DNA from: JAPPHA01 sp965221575
GTDB taxonomy: Bacteria; Pseudomonadota; Alphaproteobacteria; Rhodobacterales; Rhodobacteraceae
DNA length: 64,000 nucleotides
NCBI GenBank assembly: GCA_965221575.1
Contig: CBDCSM010000014.1
Coordinates: 682,001 to 746,000, forward strand
Direction: 5' to 3'
Part shown: in pieces, positions 8,358 through 17,330 of the stretch
Layout of the letters: the number at the start of each line of letters is the position of its first letter
Numbering within the stretch: the stretch's first letter is position 1
Notes under the pieces: model-generated
The model's database searches: none
Seen by the model: only the letters and a program-made list of their open reading frames with translations
Told to the model about the DNA's origin: nothing
Program-made: the position numbers and the translations under genes

Positions 8358-8804
8358 ATGAAACTCGCGCACATCAGCTTGGTTGCGCGCAATGCGGATC
8401 GGCTTGCCGCCTTTTACAGGGACGTCTTTGATTTTGAGAATCGTCGGGCCCCTGTCGTCTTTTCGAACGACAACGTATCGCTTGGAAATGGATTACCGAA
8501 TTCCGAGATCTATTCGATCTGGCTAAGGTTTCCCGGTCTTGAACGGCCATTCCTTGAAATTCATCAACACAAAGTCACACATGACAGGCCACAGCCAAGA
8601 GTGAATGAACCCGGGTTTGGGCATCTCTCATTCGAGACGGATGACATATACGCCGCGCTGGCGGCTACCATAGATGCCGGCGGAGCACCGCTCGGAGAGG
8701 TTTCGGATTTTGGGTCGGATTGAAAACCCTTCCTGGTAGTCTATGCGCGCGCGCTGGAGGGGAACATTCTCGAGCTTGCACAGCTTCAAAATCAGAAACG
8801 ATGA
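8358..8804 (+). pseudogene. VOC-family (glyoxalase/dioxygenase fold) protein, interrupted by an in-frame stop
   Basis: From the ATG at 8358 (MKLAHISLVARNADRL) the frame encodes a vicinal-oxygen-chelate protein: HISLVARN with the first metal His, LEIHQHK, GFGHLSFETDD with the second His and the last strand ...NILELAQLQ with a metal Glu. A TGA at 8721-8723 interrupts it after SDFGSD; the frame continues as KPFLVVYARALEGNILELAQL to 8804. In relatives a Gly commonly precedes KPF, so GGA to TGA is the simplest change. The truncated product would lose the metal-binding Glu and be non-functional. Substrate unknown; the family includes glyoxalases, dioxygenases and fosfomycin-resistance proteins. Confidence 0.7.
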
Positions 8805-8945
8805 TATCCGCTTCGTCCCGCATCGCGTAGATCCGGACTTGCGAACGCTGGCCGATGAACGAACGGCTGTTTTGGCGTGTCGTTGAGTCGCATTGCAAGA
8901 ATAATTCGCGTTGGTCGCAGGAGAACTCGGTGTGCACGATTGCGG

Positions 8946-9887
8946 TCAGGCCTCGAAGAGTTCGGCAGCGAGATCGTCCAGCGTGCCGATATCCTGTCGT
9001 CGCAATGGGGAGGGGAGTCGGTGAAAAACGTCGAAAGTGTGATGCTGGGCAAACCCTACGGCTTGGCGGTGCAGAGCAAGGGCAAGGGTCCTGTGGGCGA
9101 AGTCCCCGCCGACCGGCCACTCGCTGGCAGCCAGGAATACGCCTAGCAATTCCTTGTCGCATCGAAAGGTATCGAAATACAGCTTGGCAAGTTCATAGTG
9201 ACGGTCGATCACGGCCGCATCACCCCAGTCAATAATCCCGGAAAGGCAACCACCTTCGACATAAATGTGGTTGTCCACGAGGTCGCTGTGAACGAAGACA
9301 CGGTCGAAAGGGCGAAGACGGGCGAGATATCTGCGGATCCCGGATATCAGGTGACGCGGAAGCGAACTCCGGCGGGCTGCCGCAACAATGTCGGCGACCG
9401 GCAATTCTACCTGTGGCATAACACAGATCGGTTGCAGCGCATGTACGCGACGGATCTGACGACCCAGATCAACAGCGAGTGCAGTCAACTGCGCGGTTGA
9501 AAGTGTTGCACGCCAGCATTGGACCCCAGGTATCCTTCCGGTGACCAGGTACGCCCAAGGCATGTTGGCATCGCGGAAGATGCTTCCGGATGCCAGCAAC
9601 TGGGGCGCAGCAATCCTTGGATCGTTCGCGACAAGGCGGAGTGCCGAGCACTCGGCCGCATGGCTCTTACGCCACGGCGGAAAGTGGCCAAACAGCTTCA
9701 CGACAACATCGCCGCAAAGAAACGTGGGGTATGTTGCATTATGTCCAGCCATTACTCCCCGTTCCATCCCCGACAGGTCGTGTCGTTTCAGGATCCGGGA
9801 AACGTAAGGCCGCCAGAAACCGACATCAGCAATTCGCGACCGGTATTCCCTGGCAGATCCAAATTCGGGAGGTTCTGTCGCGGTCAT
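8946..9887 (-). CDS. Aminoglycoside phosphotransferase-fold kinase
   Basis: A 313-residue protein of the APH/choline-kinase-like family. An N-lobe with VVVKLFGH (ATP-site Lys) lies near residues 60-70. The catalytic loop is FVHSDLVDNHIYV near residue 200, an HxD motif in which His takes the usual metal-binding Asn position, as in the HxDxxxxH subgroup. The metal-binding Asp is in GIIDWGDAA near residue 220. The family phosphorylates hydroxyl groups of small molecules: antibiotics, choline, homoserine or sugars. No neighbour indicates the substrate, and antibiotic resistance should not be assumed. The gene stands alone between a dead VOC gene and ilvC, on the same strand as ilvC but with a 145-base gap. 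Confidence 0.8.
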   Translation of the reverse strand: MTATEPPEFGSAREYRSRIADVGFWRPYVSRILKRHDLSGMERGVMAGHNATYPTFLCGDVVVKLFGHFPPWRKSHAAECSALRLVANDPRIAAPQLLASGSIFRDANMPWAYLVTGRIPGVQCWRATLSTAQLTALAVDLGRQIRRVHALQPICVMPQVELPVADIVAAARRSSLPRHLISGIRRYLARLRPFDRVFVHSDLVDNHIYVEGGCLSGIIDWGDAAVIDRHYELAKLYFDTFRCDKELLGVFLAASEWPVGGDFAHRTLALALHRQAVGFAQHHTFDVFHRLPSPLRRQDIGTLDDLAAELFEA

Positions 9888-10032
9888 GTATCGAAGGCTG
9901 CCAATGGAGGATCAATGGATGGTTCAATCTCGAAATCTGGCCTGGACTGCAACGAGCAAGAGACCATGGGAACCTCCCGGCTATTGTTGCGCCCTTTGCC
10001 TCGAGAACAAGGAAGAAACGAGTCGGTTGCAC

Positions 10033-11055
10033 TCAATTACTGCTCTGCTCGACGAGTCGTTCAGCAGTGATCCAGGGCATCATACTCCTGAGTTGTTCCC
10101 CGACGTGTTCGATCTGGTGTAAATCATTGTTGCGCCGCTTGCTCCTGAAAAACGGTTCCCCGGCCGCGCTCTCAAGCATGAAACCTCGCACGAACGCGCC
10201 CGACCGGATGTCGTCGAGGATTCCCGTCATCCGTTTCTTCGTATCTTCGCAGGGCAGAACGCGGGGACCGGAAACGTATTCTCCGTATTCCGCCGTGTTG
10301 GAAACGGTATGGTTCATGTTCGCGATGCCGCCTTCGTAAACCAAGTCGACGATGTACTTTACCTCGTGGACGCATTCGAAGTATGCCATTTCCGGCCCGT
10401 AGCCGGCTTCGACCAGGGTTTCGAATCCCAGGCGGATCAGTTCGACGAGGCCGCCGCAAAGCACGGCCTGTTCGCCAAAGAGGTCCGTTTCGCATTCCTC
10501 CCGGAACGTGGTCTCGATGATCCCGGATCGTCCGCCGCCGATTGCCGAGCAATACGAGAGTGCGATTTCGAGTGCAATTCCGGATGCATCGTTTCCGACC
10601 GCAACCAGGCAGGGGACGCCGCCGCCCTTCAGGTATTCGCCACGAACCGTGTGCCCCGGTCCTTTCGGCGCCATCATGATGACATCGACGGTGGATTTCG
10701 GTTGGATGAGGCCGAAGTGAATGTTCAGACCATGTGCGAAAGCAATTGCGGCCCCGTCGCGCAGGTTGTCGTGAACATGCTCCCGGTAGGTAGGTGCTTG
10801 GAGTTCGTCCGGCATTGCGAACATCACCAGGTCGCACCATCCAGCGGCTTCTGCGATTCTTCTGACGTCTAATCCTTCCACTTCGGCTTTCCTTGCTGAA
10901 GCCGACCCGTCACGAAGCGCCACGCAAACATTTCGAGCACCAGAATCACGCAGGTTGAGGGCGTGGGCATGACCTTGGGATCCATATCCAAGTATGGCGA
11001 TCTTCTTGTCATTGATAATGTTCACGTCGCAGTCGTGATCATAGAATACGCGCAT
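10033..11055 (-). CDS. ilvC: Ketol-acid reductoisomerase (class I)
   Basis: A 340-residue enzyme, the normal length for class I KARI, converting 2-acetolactate or 2-aceto-2-hydroxybutyrate with NADPH and Mg2+ to the dihydroxy acid of valine/isoleucine synthesis. The Rossmann motif is AILGYGSQGHAHALNLRDSG (residues 21-40). The metal-binding acidic residues appear in FREECETDLFGEQ and later in YFECVHEVKYIVDLVYEGGI. The C-terminal knotted helical domain is present. It is not in an ilvBH operon here; it stands divergent from two coupled Lrp/AsnC regulators, which suggests branched-chain amino acid or keto-acid control. It could be a paralogue rather than the housekeeping copy. The region upstream carries short palindromes that may be regulator sites. 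Confidence 0.93.
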   Translation of the reverse strand: MRVFYDHDCDVNIINDKKIAILGYGSQGHAHALNLRDSGARNVCVALRDGSASARKAEVEGLDVRRIAEAAGWCDLVMFAMPDELQAPTYREHVHDNLRDGAAIAFAHGLNIHFGLIQPKSTVDVIMMAPKGPGHTVRGEYLKGGGVPCLVAVGNDASGIALEIALSYCSAIGGGRSGIIETTFREECETDLFGEQAVLCGGLVELIRLGFETLVEAGYGPEMAYFECVHEVKYIVDLVYEGGIANMNHTVSNTAEYGEYVSGPRVLPCEDTKKRMTGILDDIRSGAFVRGFMLESAAGEPFFRSKRRNNDLHQIEHVGEQLRSMMPWITAERLVEQSSN

Positions 11056-11135
11056 CTGTCCTGTCCTCTCGTTGCGAAGGGGTTCTAACCCGTCAGGATC
11101 AGACTACGGTGGTTTGTTGCAAATGTATTTTCAAT

Positions 11136-11178
11136 TTCTGCAGAATGGGATAGAATTACGGAAGAAAATTTCAGAAAT
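11136..11178. promoter_or_regulatory. Palindromes in the ilvC / lrp divergent promoter
   Basis: The AT-rich 143-base divergent region contains TTCTGCAGAA (11136-11145) and ATTTCAGAAAT (11168-11178), both perfect short palindromes about three helical turns apart. Lrp/AsnC proteins bind such degenerate AT-rich palindromes, so autoregulation and control of ilvC from here are plausible. Confidence 0.4.
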
Positions 11179-11198
11179 AGACAAAATATGAAAAAAAC

Positions 11199-11660
11199 AT
11201 GCAAACCATTGACGAAACCGACCGCAGGATACTTCGCGTGATTCAGGCCGATTCTACCGCGACGGGCACGGAGATCGCGACGAAAGCCGGAATTTCGCCA
11301 ACATCGTGCTGGCGTCGCATCGCCCGGTTCGAACGCGAAGGAATTATCAAGGCGCGAACGGTCGACGTCGATCCGAGGACTCTCGGATACGACGTTGAGG
11401 TATCCCTGAGGATCATGCTCGACAAGACACGTACGCGTGCCTTTGACGAGTTTATCGATGCCGCGCGCAGGATACCGGAAGTCACCGAAATTCAGACATT
11501 CCTTGGTCGGATCGATATCAGGTTGAATATACTTGCAAGGAACCTGGCTCACTACCAGGACATCTATCGCCGGAAAATCCTGGATCTCCCGAACATTGCG
11601 GAAATTGAAGCGCTCTTGGTCATCTCGACTGTCCGGAATACCCGGAAGCTGCCGCTATGA
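11199..11660 (+). CDS. Lrp/AsnC-family regulator, first of a coupled pair
   Basis: A 153-residue protein of typical Lrp/AsnC length. Residues 3-60 form the winged helix-turn-helix (IDETDRRILRVIQADSTATGTEIATKAGISPTSCWRRI); residues about 68-145 form the RAM/AsnC ligand-binding domain (VSLRIMLDKT, VTEIQTFLGRIDIRLNILARNLAHY). Such proteins sense amino acids as oligomers. The gene is divergent from ilvC and ends in an ATGA overlap (11657-11660) with a second, different Lrp gene, so both are probably co-translated and may form mixed oligomers. No strong ribosome-binding site is visible before the ATG. Confidence 0.9.
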   Translation: MQTIDETDRRILRVIQADSTATGTEIATKAGISPTSCWRRIARFEREGIIKARTVDVDPRTLGYDVEVSLRIMLDKTRTRAFDEFIDAARRIPEVTEIQTFLGRIDIRLNILARNLAHYQDIYRRKILDLPNIAEIEALLVISTVRNTRKLPL

Positions 11661-12118
11661 CAGACCTGGATGATACCGACCTTGCCATCTTGCGGCTGCT
11701 GGTCCTGGATGGATCGCTCGGGGCCGTTCAGGTCGGGGAGCGGATCGGAATTTCCCAACCGTCGGCCTGGCGCCGGCTGCGGCGCCTCGAGGATATTGGC
11801 GCGATACGCGGCAGATCCGTTGAGCTCGACATGGAGGCCGTCGGGTTCGGCGTAACCGTTTTTCTGGGTGTGAAGCTTGCCTCCCGGGAACGCACTTCGC
11901 TCGATGACTTCGAGCGGGCATTGACGGCGATCCCGGAGGTGCAGACAATCCAGCACATGCTAGGCCGATATGACTACAGGCTGCGTGTGGTCGCTCGTGA
12001 TCTTGTTGATTTCGAGCGGGTTCTCAGGCGGCGGATAATGCCGCTTCCTGGCGTCGGGGACGTCGAGGCCAATGTGCTCTTGAGTGAAGAGACGAAACCG
12101 GCACCTGTCCTGGCGTGA
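11657..12118 (+). CDS. Lrp/AsnC-family regulator, second of a coupled pair
   Basis: A 153-residue Lrp/AsnC protein with an N-terminal winged helix (LDDTDLAILRLLVLDGSLGAVQVGERIGISQPSAWRRLRRL) and a C-terminal RAM domain (VFLGVKLASRE, VQTIQHMLGRYDYRLRVVARDL). It is clearly diverged from its neighbour, so the pair is not a recent duplication. The four-base overlap with the upstream gene implies coupling. Together with divergent ilvC it likely forms an amino-acid-responsive switch; the effector cannot be told from sequence. Confidence 0.9.
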   Translation: MTDLDDTDLAILRLLVLDGSLGAVQVGERIGISQPSAWRRLRRLEDIGAIRGRSVELDMEAVGFGVTVFLGVKLASRERTSLDDFERALTAIPEVQTIQHMLGRYDYRLRVVARDLVDFERVLRRRIMPLPGVGDVEANVLLSEETKPAPVLA

Positions 12119-12182
12119 CAACCGCCTGGTTCCACAAAGCCGTCAAATGGCAGCAGGTCCAATGCGTCCTTAACCATATACG

Positions 12183-12576
12183 GGTCTGTTCCGGATGAGT
12201 GCAGAATCCTACGTTAAGCGCTGACAACGCGCTTTCCGTAATCCCGCAAGTTCCCTTTTGGATCGACATACCGGTAAAGAGTTGCCGGGCGGATGCCGAG
12301 TTCCTTGCTCAATTCGGAAACCGACGTTTCGCGACTCGCCATGGCCGCTTGAGCCATTCGGACCTGGGCTTTTGTCAGGGCGATTTTCCGACCACCCTTC
12401 CGACCGCGGGCACGGGCGGCCTGCAGTCCCGCCATTGTGCGTTCCCGGATGAGTTCGCTCTCAAACTCGGCCAACGCAGCAAAGATACCGAACGACAACC
12501 GCCCGGCGGCCGTTGTCGTTTCGATCTGTGCCCCTTGACCCGTGAGCACCTTCAAACCAACGCCGCGCTCGGAGAG
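12183..12576 (-). repeat. Duplicated Tn3-element segment (copy 1 of 2)
   Basis: This segment in reverse complement matches about 19259-19651: the resolvase 3' part, then after the stop the shared tail GCACTCATCCGGAACAGACC. Only scattered differences are visible, so the two copies separated recently. Confidence 0.8.
12214..12576 (-). pseudogene. Resolvase C-terminal fragment, duplicate of the gene at 19005
   Basis: Reverse-strand sequence from LSERGVGLKVLTGQGAQIETTTAAGRLSF to the end (DYGKRVVSA) is almost identical to the last 120 residues of the intact resolvase at 19005-19616. The catalytic N-terminus (with the nucleophilic Ser) is absent; upstream sequence diverges abruptly at about 12574. 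Identity extends past the stop codon to about 12183, so this is a fragment of the same Tn3-type element. An open frame runs 60 bases further upstream, but those residues are not resolvase. Confidence 0.85.
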
Positions 12577-12820
12577 GTTATCAGAAACCTGAAAAAGGCC
12601 GACAGGGGTCGGTTCCGGTAAGGGGCGCACGTGCACTTGTGCAGATACTTTCTATGCTTGCACGGCGTTGATGATCCGCAACGTACGTTGCGTAATTCCG
12701 GTTAGTTCCGTCGGATCGATCTGATCCGGCATGGCATCTTCCCTGTTCTCGCCGTGGTGATACCGGCTTGTGCAACCGTCAATCTCGTCCAGACTGCCCC
12801 CGGGTTTTGGCGCTCCCCTT

Positions 12821-13512
12821 TCAGATGGCCTGCTTGCGTCGTAGCCGCAGCATTCGATCCCCGCCCTTCTGAACCTCGTATGCCACCGTCTCAACGGTAG
12901 CGACCGCGCTGTTCGATCCAAATGCGTCGACGATCGCTGCGACATGCGGTGAAGCCTTTCCGCCGAGTTGCAGCAGCGGGAAGACGCGCACCTCCGTGGC
13001 TACCCTCAACATCTCCTCCAGCGCCTTCAAGTGAAAGTCCAGGTCGAACTGCTCACTGTACAAGAAGAGCAGATGGGAAGACAGCGCGAGATCGAACGAA
13101 CCGTTGTCGAAAGGCAAGTCTGGCAGCGATGCTTCCACGTAGCGGTTCTCGATCTTGCCCCGCGGATAGTCTGCGACGAACCGGTGCATCGCGGTCGCGC
13201 GTCGCCGGCCCAACTCCTCGATTGAAGGTACATGCGTCCAGACGAAATCGTCCCGATTTCGGTGCATCTGGTCCATGACCTCGACAAACGCCCTTTCAAA
13301 CTGCCGTTCGATGGCGGCAGGGGAAAAGGCGTAGAGGGGATCGACCGAAATAACGTCGCGTCCTTGGGCAGTCAGTTCGGCGTTAAAGCTCGCTGGGCCT
13401 CGCCGCACCCCAGAATGCGGCCCCCAAGGTCGGCCTCGTCCAAGCTGAACATCGCTTGATACTCGGCCGCACTCCGGCCCCAGGGGACAACTCGATCGAT
13501 TGAGAATGACAT
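12821..13512 (-). pseudogene. SAM-dependent methyltransferase, one-base frameshift
   Basis: The reverse strand from ATG 13512 reads MSFSIDRVVPWGRSAAEYQ, then ADLGGRILGCGEA, and runs into a stop after about 45 residues. Shifting frame by one base at about 13395 continues GPASFNAELTAQGRDVISVD to 12821. Together these give the class I methyltransferase motif I (ILGCGxGPASFN) broken by loss of one base, and a downstream motif (LPDLPFDNGSFDLALSSHLLFLY) typical of the family. Intact length would be about 230 residues. The methyl acceptor is unknown. A sequencing error would look the same. Confidence 0.7.
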
Positions 13513-13744
13513 CAGTAGTTGGGGTCGGCTCCTGCTGGGTTCAAAATTGCATTAAGCATTTTGTCTTCGCCTCTCGTCGCGTTCAAGGGTGATTGACCGA
13601 GCAAACGCCGCTGATATCGGCTGCGAGCATCGAAATGTCGTTTTCCACAAGGCGAAATGAAATTCCCTATCGGGTCGATTCCGGAACAGGCCCGCCATTG
13701 ACATGAGTGCTACCTGGTACTACCTTGTTGGGCAGGAGACCCAC

Positions 13745-14020
13745 ATGACCGTCAAGACCTCGATTTCGCTCACCGATGAACAGCATGCCTTCGCGAAGGC
13801 TCTGGTGGAAACAGGACGCTACGGGAGCTTCAGTGCGGTTTTCCAGCAAGGTGTCAACCTATTGCGTCAGCGTATTGACGCCGAAGAACTGGAACTCGCT
13901 GCGCTGCGCGAGATTCTCGCACGCCGCCGTGCCGGAGCCTTTTCCGGTGCGGAACGGATGGACAGCCGGCTGGCCCGGATGATTGCAGAAAAGCGGCGCG
14001 CGCATGACGTACCGTCTTGA
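13745..14020 (+). CDS. parD: ParD-type antitoxin
   Basis: A 91-residue protein starting MTVKTSISLTDEQHAFAKALVE, an N-terminal ribbon-helix-helix DNA-binding domain (about 1-45) followed by an Arg/Glu-rich helical tail that would wrap the toxin. The start at 13745 is chosen for its GGAG ribosome-binding site and because the family begins there; a longer frame from 13703 is unlikely. It overlaps the toxin gene by 17 bases, the usual antitoxin-first order. It is expected to neutralise ParE and to autorepress the promoter. Confidence 0.85.
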   Translation: MTVKTSISLTDEQHAFAKALVETGRYGSFSAVFQQGVNLLRQRIDAEELELAALREILARRRAGAFSGAERMDSRLARMIAEKRRAHDVPS

Positions 14021-14351
14021 GTTCTCGGTCGAGGCAGAACGCGATTTCGGGCTGATATTCGACCATCTCTTCGACAGCTATCTTGGCTTTGGCGAAACCC
14101 TTGAGGACGCATTCGACCATGGAGAGGCCCGGATTCTGGAGATCCGCGCAGCGGCGGACCGCATCGCAGTTGCACCACACCGGGGCCAGAGACATGACGA
14201 TATCCTGCCCGGCCTGCGGTACCTGACCATCGGACGGGCGGTCTACTGGTTCGATGTCGACGACGACCGCCGGACCGTCCGTATACTGGCAATATTCTTC
14301 GGTGGGCAGGACCACATCCGGCACATGATGGCCCGGCTACTTGGCGAATAA
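14004..14351 (+). CDS. parE: ParE/RelE-superfamily toxin
   Basis: A 115-residue protein with the ParE/RelE fold pattern: YRLEFSVEAERDFGLIFDHL at the N-terminus, a central helix EARILEIRAAADRIA, then RYLTIGRAVYWFDVDDDRRTVRILAIFFGGQDHIRHMMARL, where the final strand and Arg/His residues are typical. The start at 14004 (MTYRLEF) is preferred over an in-frame ATG at 13983. ParE toxins poison DNA gyrase and RelE relatives cleave mRNA; sequence alone favours ParE because the partner is ParD-like. The pair is intact, the only complete toxin-antitoxin locus of the 13.7-18.4 kb group. Confidence 0.85.
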   Translation: MTYRLEFSVEAERDFGLIFDHLFDSYLGFGETLEDAFDHGEARILEIRAAADRIAVAPHRGQRHDDILPGLRYLTIGRAVYWFDVDDDRRTVRILAIFFGGQDHIRHMMARLLGE

Positions 14352-14725
14352 CCCGGAATGTTTGCAACCAGCCTGCAATCATCGGACTGAACCCGTATCG
14401 TCGAAATTCAGGCTCCAGCATTCCGGAAAGGATCGATCGGACATATGCAGCCCGTTGTTGGGTCGCGGAATATCTTGGCTTGAGACTGCGGGTTTGTCCC
14501 ACGTTTCCTGCCGACAGTTTTTTCAGTGATTCAGGGACAATCCGGGACAAGGATTCTTCCCCAAGCAGAGTATTTCAAGTAGCCACCCTGTCCGGTTAAG
14601 GACAATATCAAGCAGCTTTTTCTGGCGCAGGCCGGCCGCGGCCGGCTGCTTTCGCTTGCCTGTCGCTCTTTCCGGCTGGCGGGACGCCACAAATGACCTG
14701 AGACAGAAAAGGGTGGCCCGCGCGA
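14352..14725. other. Gap between ParDE and ISNCY remnant
   Basis: No gene is supportable. The stretch has a doubled GGGACAA segment near 14534-14552 and a GC-rich symmetrical CCGGCCGCGGCCGG near 14632-14645, possibly part of insertion-sequence ends. Confidence 0.35.
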
Positions 14726-16169
14726 TTGCCCTCGCCGGGCCATGGGCAACCAGTACAACTACGACTTCAGACAGAACTGACTGCCGAGGACTACGTTAGC
14801 CGCGAGGAGTGGAGGAACGCAAGCTTTCCTCCCTGCCTGAAGGATCTCTGCCGGCGCGACTGCGGGACGATGCGTCACGGGACCTACGGGCGGAAGACGC
14901 CGGTTCCGCTGCGCGTTGCCCGCTTCGACTGCCGTGACTGCCAGACCACGTTCAGCCGTCTTCCGGATTTTGCGGCGGCGCGCCGCCGCGGCGCGCTGCA
15001 GGAGATCGAGGACGACATGGTCGTTCTCGCCGAGGCCCCGAGCCGATGGGCGGCAGCCCGGCGCCTGTTTCCTCACCGTGACGAACTGTCGAACGCGATC
15101 CGCGATCTTCATGGCGCGTTCGCGGCGGTTTCGGCCTTCCTGGCGGCCGTCGTTACGCTGCGCCCTGACCTGTTCAGCGGCGAAGAGCGGTGTTGGTGGC
15201 TGGCGCCAATGGAAGCACCTGACGGTGTTGGTGCGGCGGTTGTTCCACAGGGTGCGGGCAACGCGGCGGGCGCGTCCCGAGCATGTTGAGGCATATCTCG
15301 GGCGCTGCCTCGAGCTTGTCGCGCGTGCGGAGGCGAGCCTTGCGGACCTGGTCGCGCATGGCGTGAAAGCCTGGGAGATCGTGGAGATCGAAGGCTATAT
15401 CGCGCATGCGAAGCGCCAGATCGACCAGATCGAGCGCCGTCTTCTCAAGGGCGAGACCATCCCGCAGGACGAGAAGGTGTTCTCGATCTTCGAGCCGCAC
15501 ACGCGCTGGATCGCGAAGGGCAAGGCGGGATGTCCGGTGGAACTGGGGGTTCCGGTCTGCATCCTGGAAGACCGGCACGGCTTCGTCCTGCATCACAAGA
15601 TCATGTGGGAGGGCAGCGACGTGGACTATGCGGTCCCGATGGTCGAGGCCGCCCAGGCACGGTTTCCCGATCTTCGCGCGGTGAGCTTCGACCGCGGCTT
15701 TCACAGCCCCGAAAACCGTGTCCGCCTCGACGCGTTGCTCGATCACAACGTGCTGCCGAAGAAGGGCTACCTCAACAAGGCGGAGCGTGAGCGCGAACAG
15801 GGTGATGAATTCGCGGCGATGCGACGCCAGCATCCGGCGGTGGAATCGGCGATCAACAACCTCGAGCACCGCGGTCTCGACCGGGTCCTGGCGTACGGAG
15901 CGGAGGGCTTTGCCCGCGTGGTGGCGCTTTCCGTGGTCGCCCTCAACATCCACCGCATCGGCCTTCTGCTGCGTCGAAAGGCCCGGCGAGTTGCCGCAGC
16001 GCAGCATGTCAATAGGCATCCAGTTCCGTTGAAAATCGTAGCCCGCCGCCGCCGAAAAGAGGGGGTTTTCTGGCGGACGCTAGCTACTTCGATCACTTTG
16101 GATTCTCCTCGTTCCACTAAGGTGTGGCTCCTGCCAAACACCAACCATTGTTGCAAGACATCTGAATGA
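14726..16169 (+). pseudogene. ISNCY-family transposase with frameshift and a zinc-ribbon N-terminal part
   Basis: Two overlapping frames encode parts of a transposase. The first (14726-15210) has a zinc-ribbon-like segment (CLKDLCRRDC ... FDCRDCQTTF) and helical sequence to SAFLAAVVTLRPDLFSG. The second frame takes over at about 15190-15215 and carries the ISNCY-type DDE region: EIVEIEGYIAHAKRQIDQIERRLLKGE, FSIFEPHTRWIAKGKAGCPVELG, FDRGFHSPENR, HPAVESAINNLEHRGLDRVL, ending near 16010 with LLLRRKAR. The frames can be joined only by a frameshift, so no complete enzyme is made. It is also possible that the N-terminal part is from a different element. Confidence 0.65.
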
Positions 16170-16240
16170 TTGATCATGGCAGGTTGAACTTGCCATGAAT
16201 TCATGGTCGGAAATATCACGATTCTTCATGACCCAGTCTC

Positions 16241-16256
16241 GGCCTTAACCCAACAT
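16241..16256 (-). repeat. Copy B of the dispersed TCTATGTTGGGT motif
   Basis: Reverse complement reads ATGTTGGGTTAAGGCC, matching copies at 8181, 24051 and 31495; the leading TCT is replaced by TCC here. Confidence 0.5.
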
Positions 16257-16395
16257 GGACCGTAAGCCGATCACTGCATTCGGCGACAGGACGGGACATC
16301 ACGTCACATTACACAAGAACAACGCCGATCTCACCCTGTTCGCCGTGCCTGTCGCCTTCGCCAGAGCAACGTGATAGGGTCCCACCATATCCAGT

Positions 16396-16608
16396 ATGCA
16401 ACATGATTCCAGTTCCGCCGCGAACGACGTCGCCGACCGGCTGCTGGTCGAAGCCGTGCACTTGCAGGCGATCGAGGGCAATCCCCTGACGGCGGAAGAG
16501 ATTGCCATGTTCGAGATGTTCGAACGCGAGGGATGGTCGCCCGTGCGGCGCCGCGCCCATATCCTGCGCCGGATCGAGGATCGCCGTTGCATCACCGCGG
16601 CGGAATGA
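16396..16608 (+). CDS. VbhA-type antitoxin of a Fic toxin
   Basis: A 70-residue helical protein whose segment AIEGNPLTAEEIAMFEMFEREGWSPVRRR matches VbhA-type antitoxins that insert a helix into the Fic active site. The classical inhibitory motif (Ser/Thr)xxxE(Gly/Asn) is only partly kept: EG is present but Leu stands at the Ser/Thr position. It overlaps the Fic start as ATGA (16605-16608). The Fic partner is truncated, so this antitoxin is probably an orphan under no selection, although its own frame is intact. Confidence 0.75.
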   Translation: MQHDSSSAANDVADRLLVEAVHLQAIEGNPLTAEEIAMFEMFEREGWSPVRRRAHILRRIEDRRCITAAE

Positions 16609-16863
16609 GCGACCGAGACTACTGCTATCCGCCTGACTACACCGTTCTCCGCAACAGGCTGGACATCTGGGACGCCCGCGCGCTGGACGAGGCGGAGCGC
16701 GAGCTTGTCGCCTTGCGCCTACTTGAGCCCGTGCCAACGGGCGATTTCGACCTCGCCCACCTGAAGGCGATTTACCGCCATCTGTTCCAGGATGTCTATG
16801 CGTGGGCGGGCGAGGTCCGTACCGTCGACATCGCCAAGGACGGGAGTCGTATCCAGCCTTGGC
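16605..16863 (+). pseudogene. Fic toxin N-terminal fragment
   Basis: The frame from 16605 (MSDRDYCYPPDYTVLRNRLDIWD) reads as a Fic-family toxin through FDLAHLKAIYRHLFQDVYAWAGEVRTVDIAKDGS and then stops matching at about 16863, where a serine recombinase fragment on the opposite strand begins. The catalytic HPFxxGNGR motif, which normally follows, is absent. Roughly 85 residues remain. Fic toxins AMPylate targets such as gyrase; this one cannot. Confidence 0.75.
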
Positions 16864-17330
16864 CAGCAGGAACCCCATCCCTCACGCGCATGATGGTCTG
16901 GCGGCTGGTGTCGAACTTCCGGGTGAGCGAGGAGATGCTGGCGCCGGTGGCCAGGAGTTCAAGCACCGACTGCCGCTCCTCGCCGGAATGGCAGTGCGGC
17001 CGGCCGGGATGCCTGCCCTCGGCCACGGCGCGGCGAAGGCCAGCCTGGGTGCGCTCTTTGAGGAGATCCCGCTCGAATTCCGCCACCGCATTGATCACGT
17101 ACATGGTGAGCTTGCCCGCGGCGCTGGTGAGATCGACCCCGCCGAGCGCCAGGCAGTGAACCCTGATGCCGGCCGCATCAAGGGCTTCCACCGTGGCGGC
17201 GACATCCATGGCGTTGCGCCCGAGGCGGTCGATCTTGGTGACGACCAGGACATCTCAGGGCTCGAGCCTGTCGGCGAGCCTTGCGAATTCCGGCCGCTGG
17301 CTGATTCGGTGACGATAAAGCTTTGAGGTG
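16863..17330 (-). pseudogene. Serine recombinase fragment with in-frame stop
   Basis: The reverse strand from about 17330 reads LYRHRISQRPEFARLADRLEP, then TGA (17255-17257), then in the same frame DVLVVTKIDRLGRNAMDVAATVEAL through FERDLLKERTQAGLRRAVAEG and a C-terminal helix-turn-helix ending near 16863. In relatives Gly follows RLEP, so GGA to TGA explains the stop. The N-terminal catalytic segment with the nucleophilic Ser is missing upstream. Resolvase/invertase family, inactive. Confidence 0.78.

Noticed and set aside
8721..8723. In-frame TGA in the VOC gene as a selenocysteine codon
   Set aside because: VOC proteins have no selenocysteine at this position, no SECIS-like hairpin was evident, and other genes here are broken by TAA and TAG as well.
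16533..17159. 208-residue Fic protein reading on to 17159
   Set aside because: Residues after about 16863 are antisense to a serine recombinase fragment, so the Fic part is truncated there.
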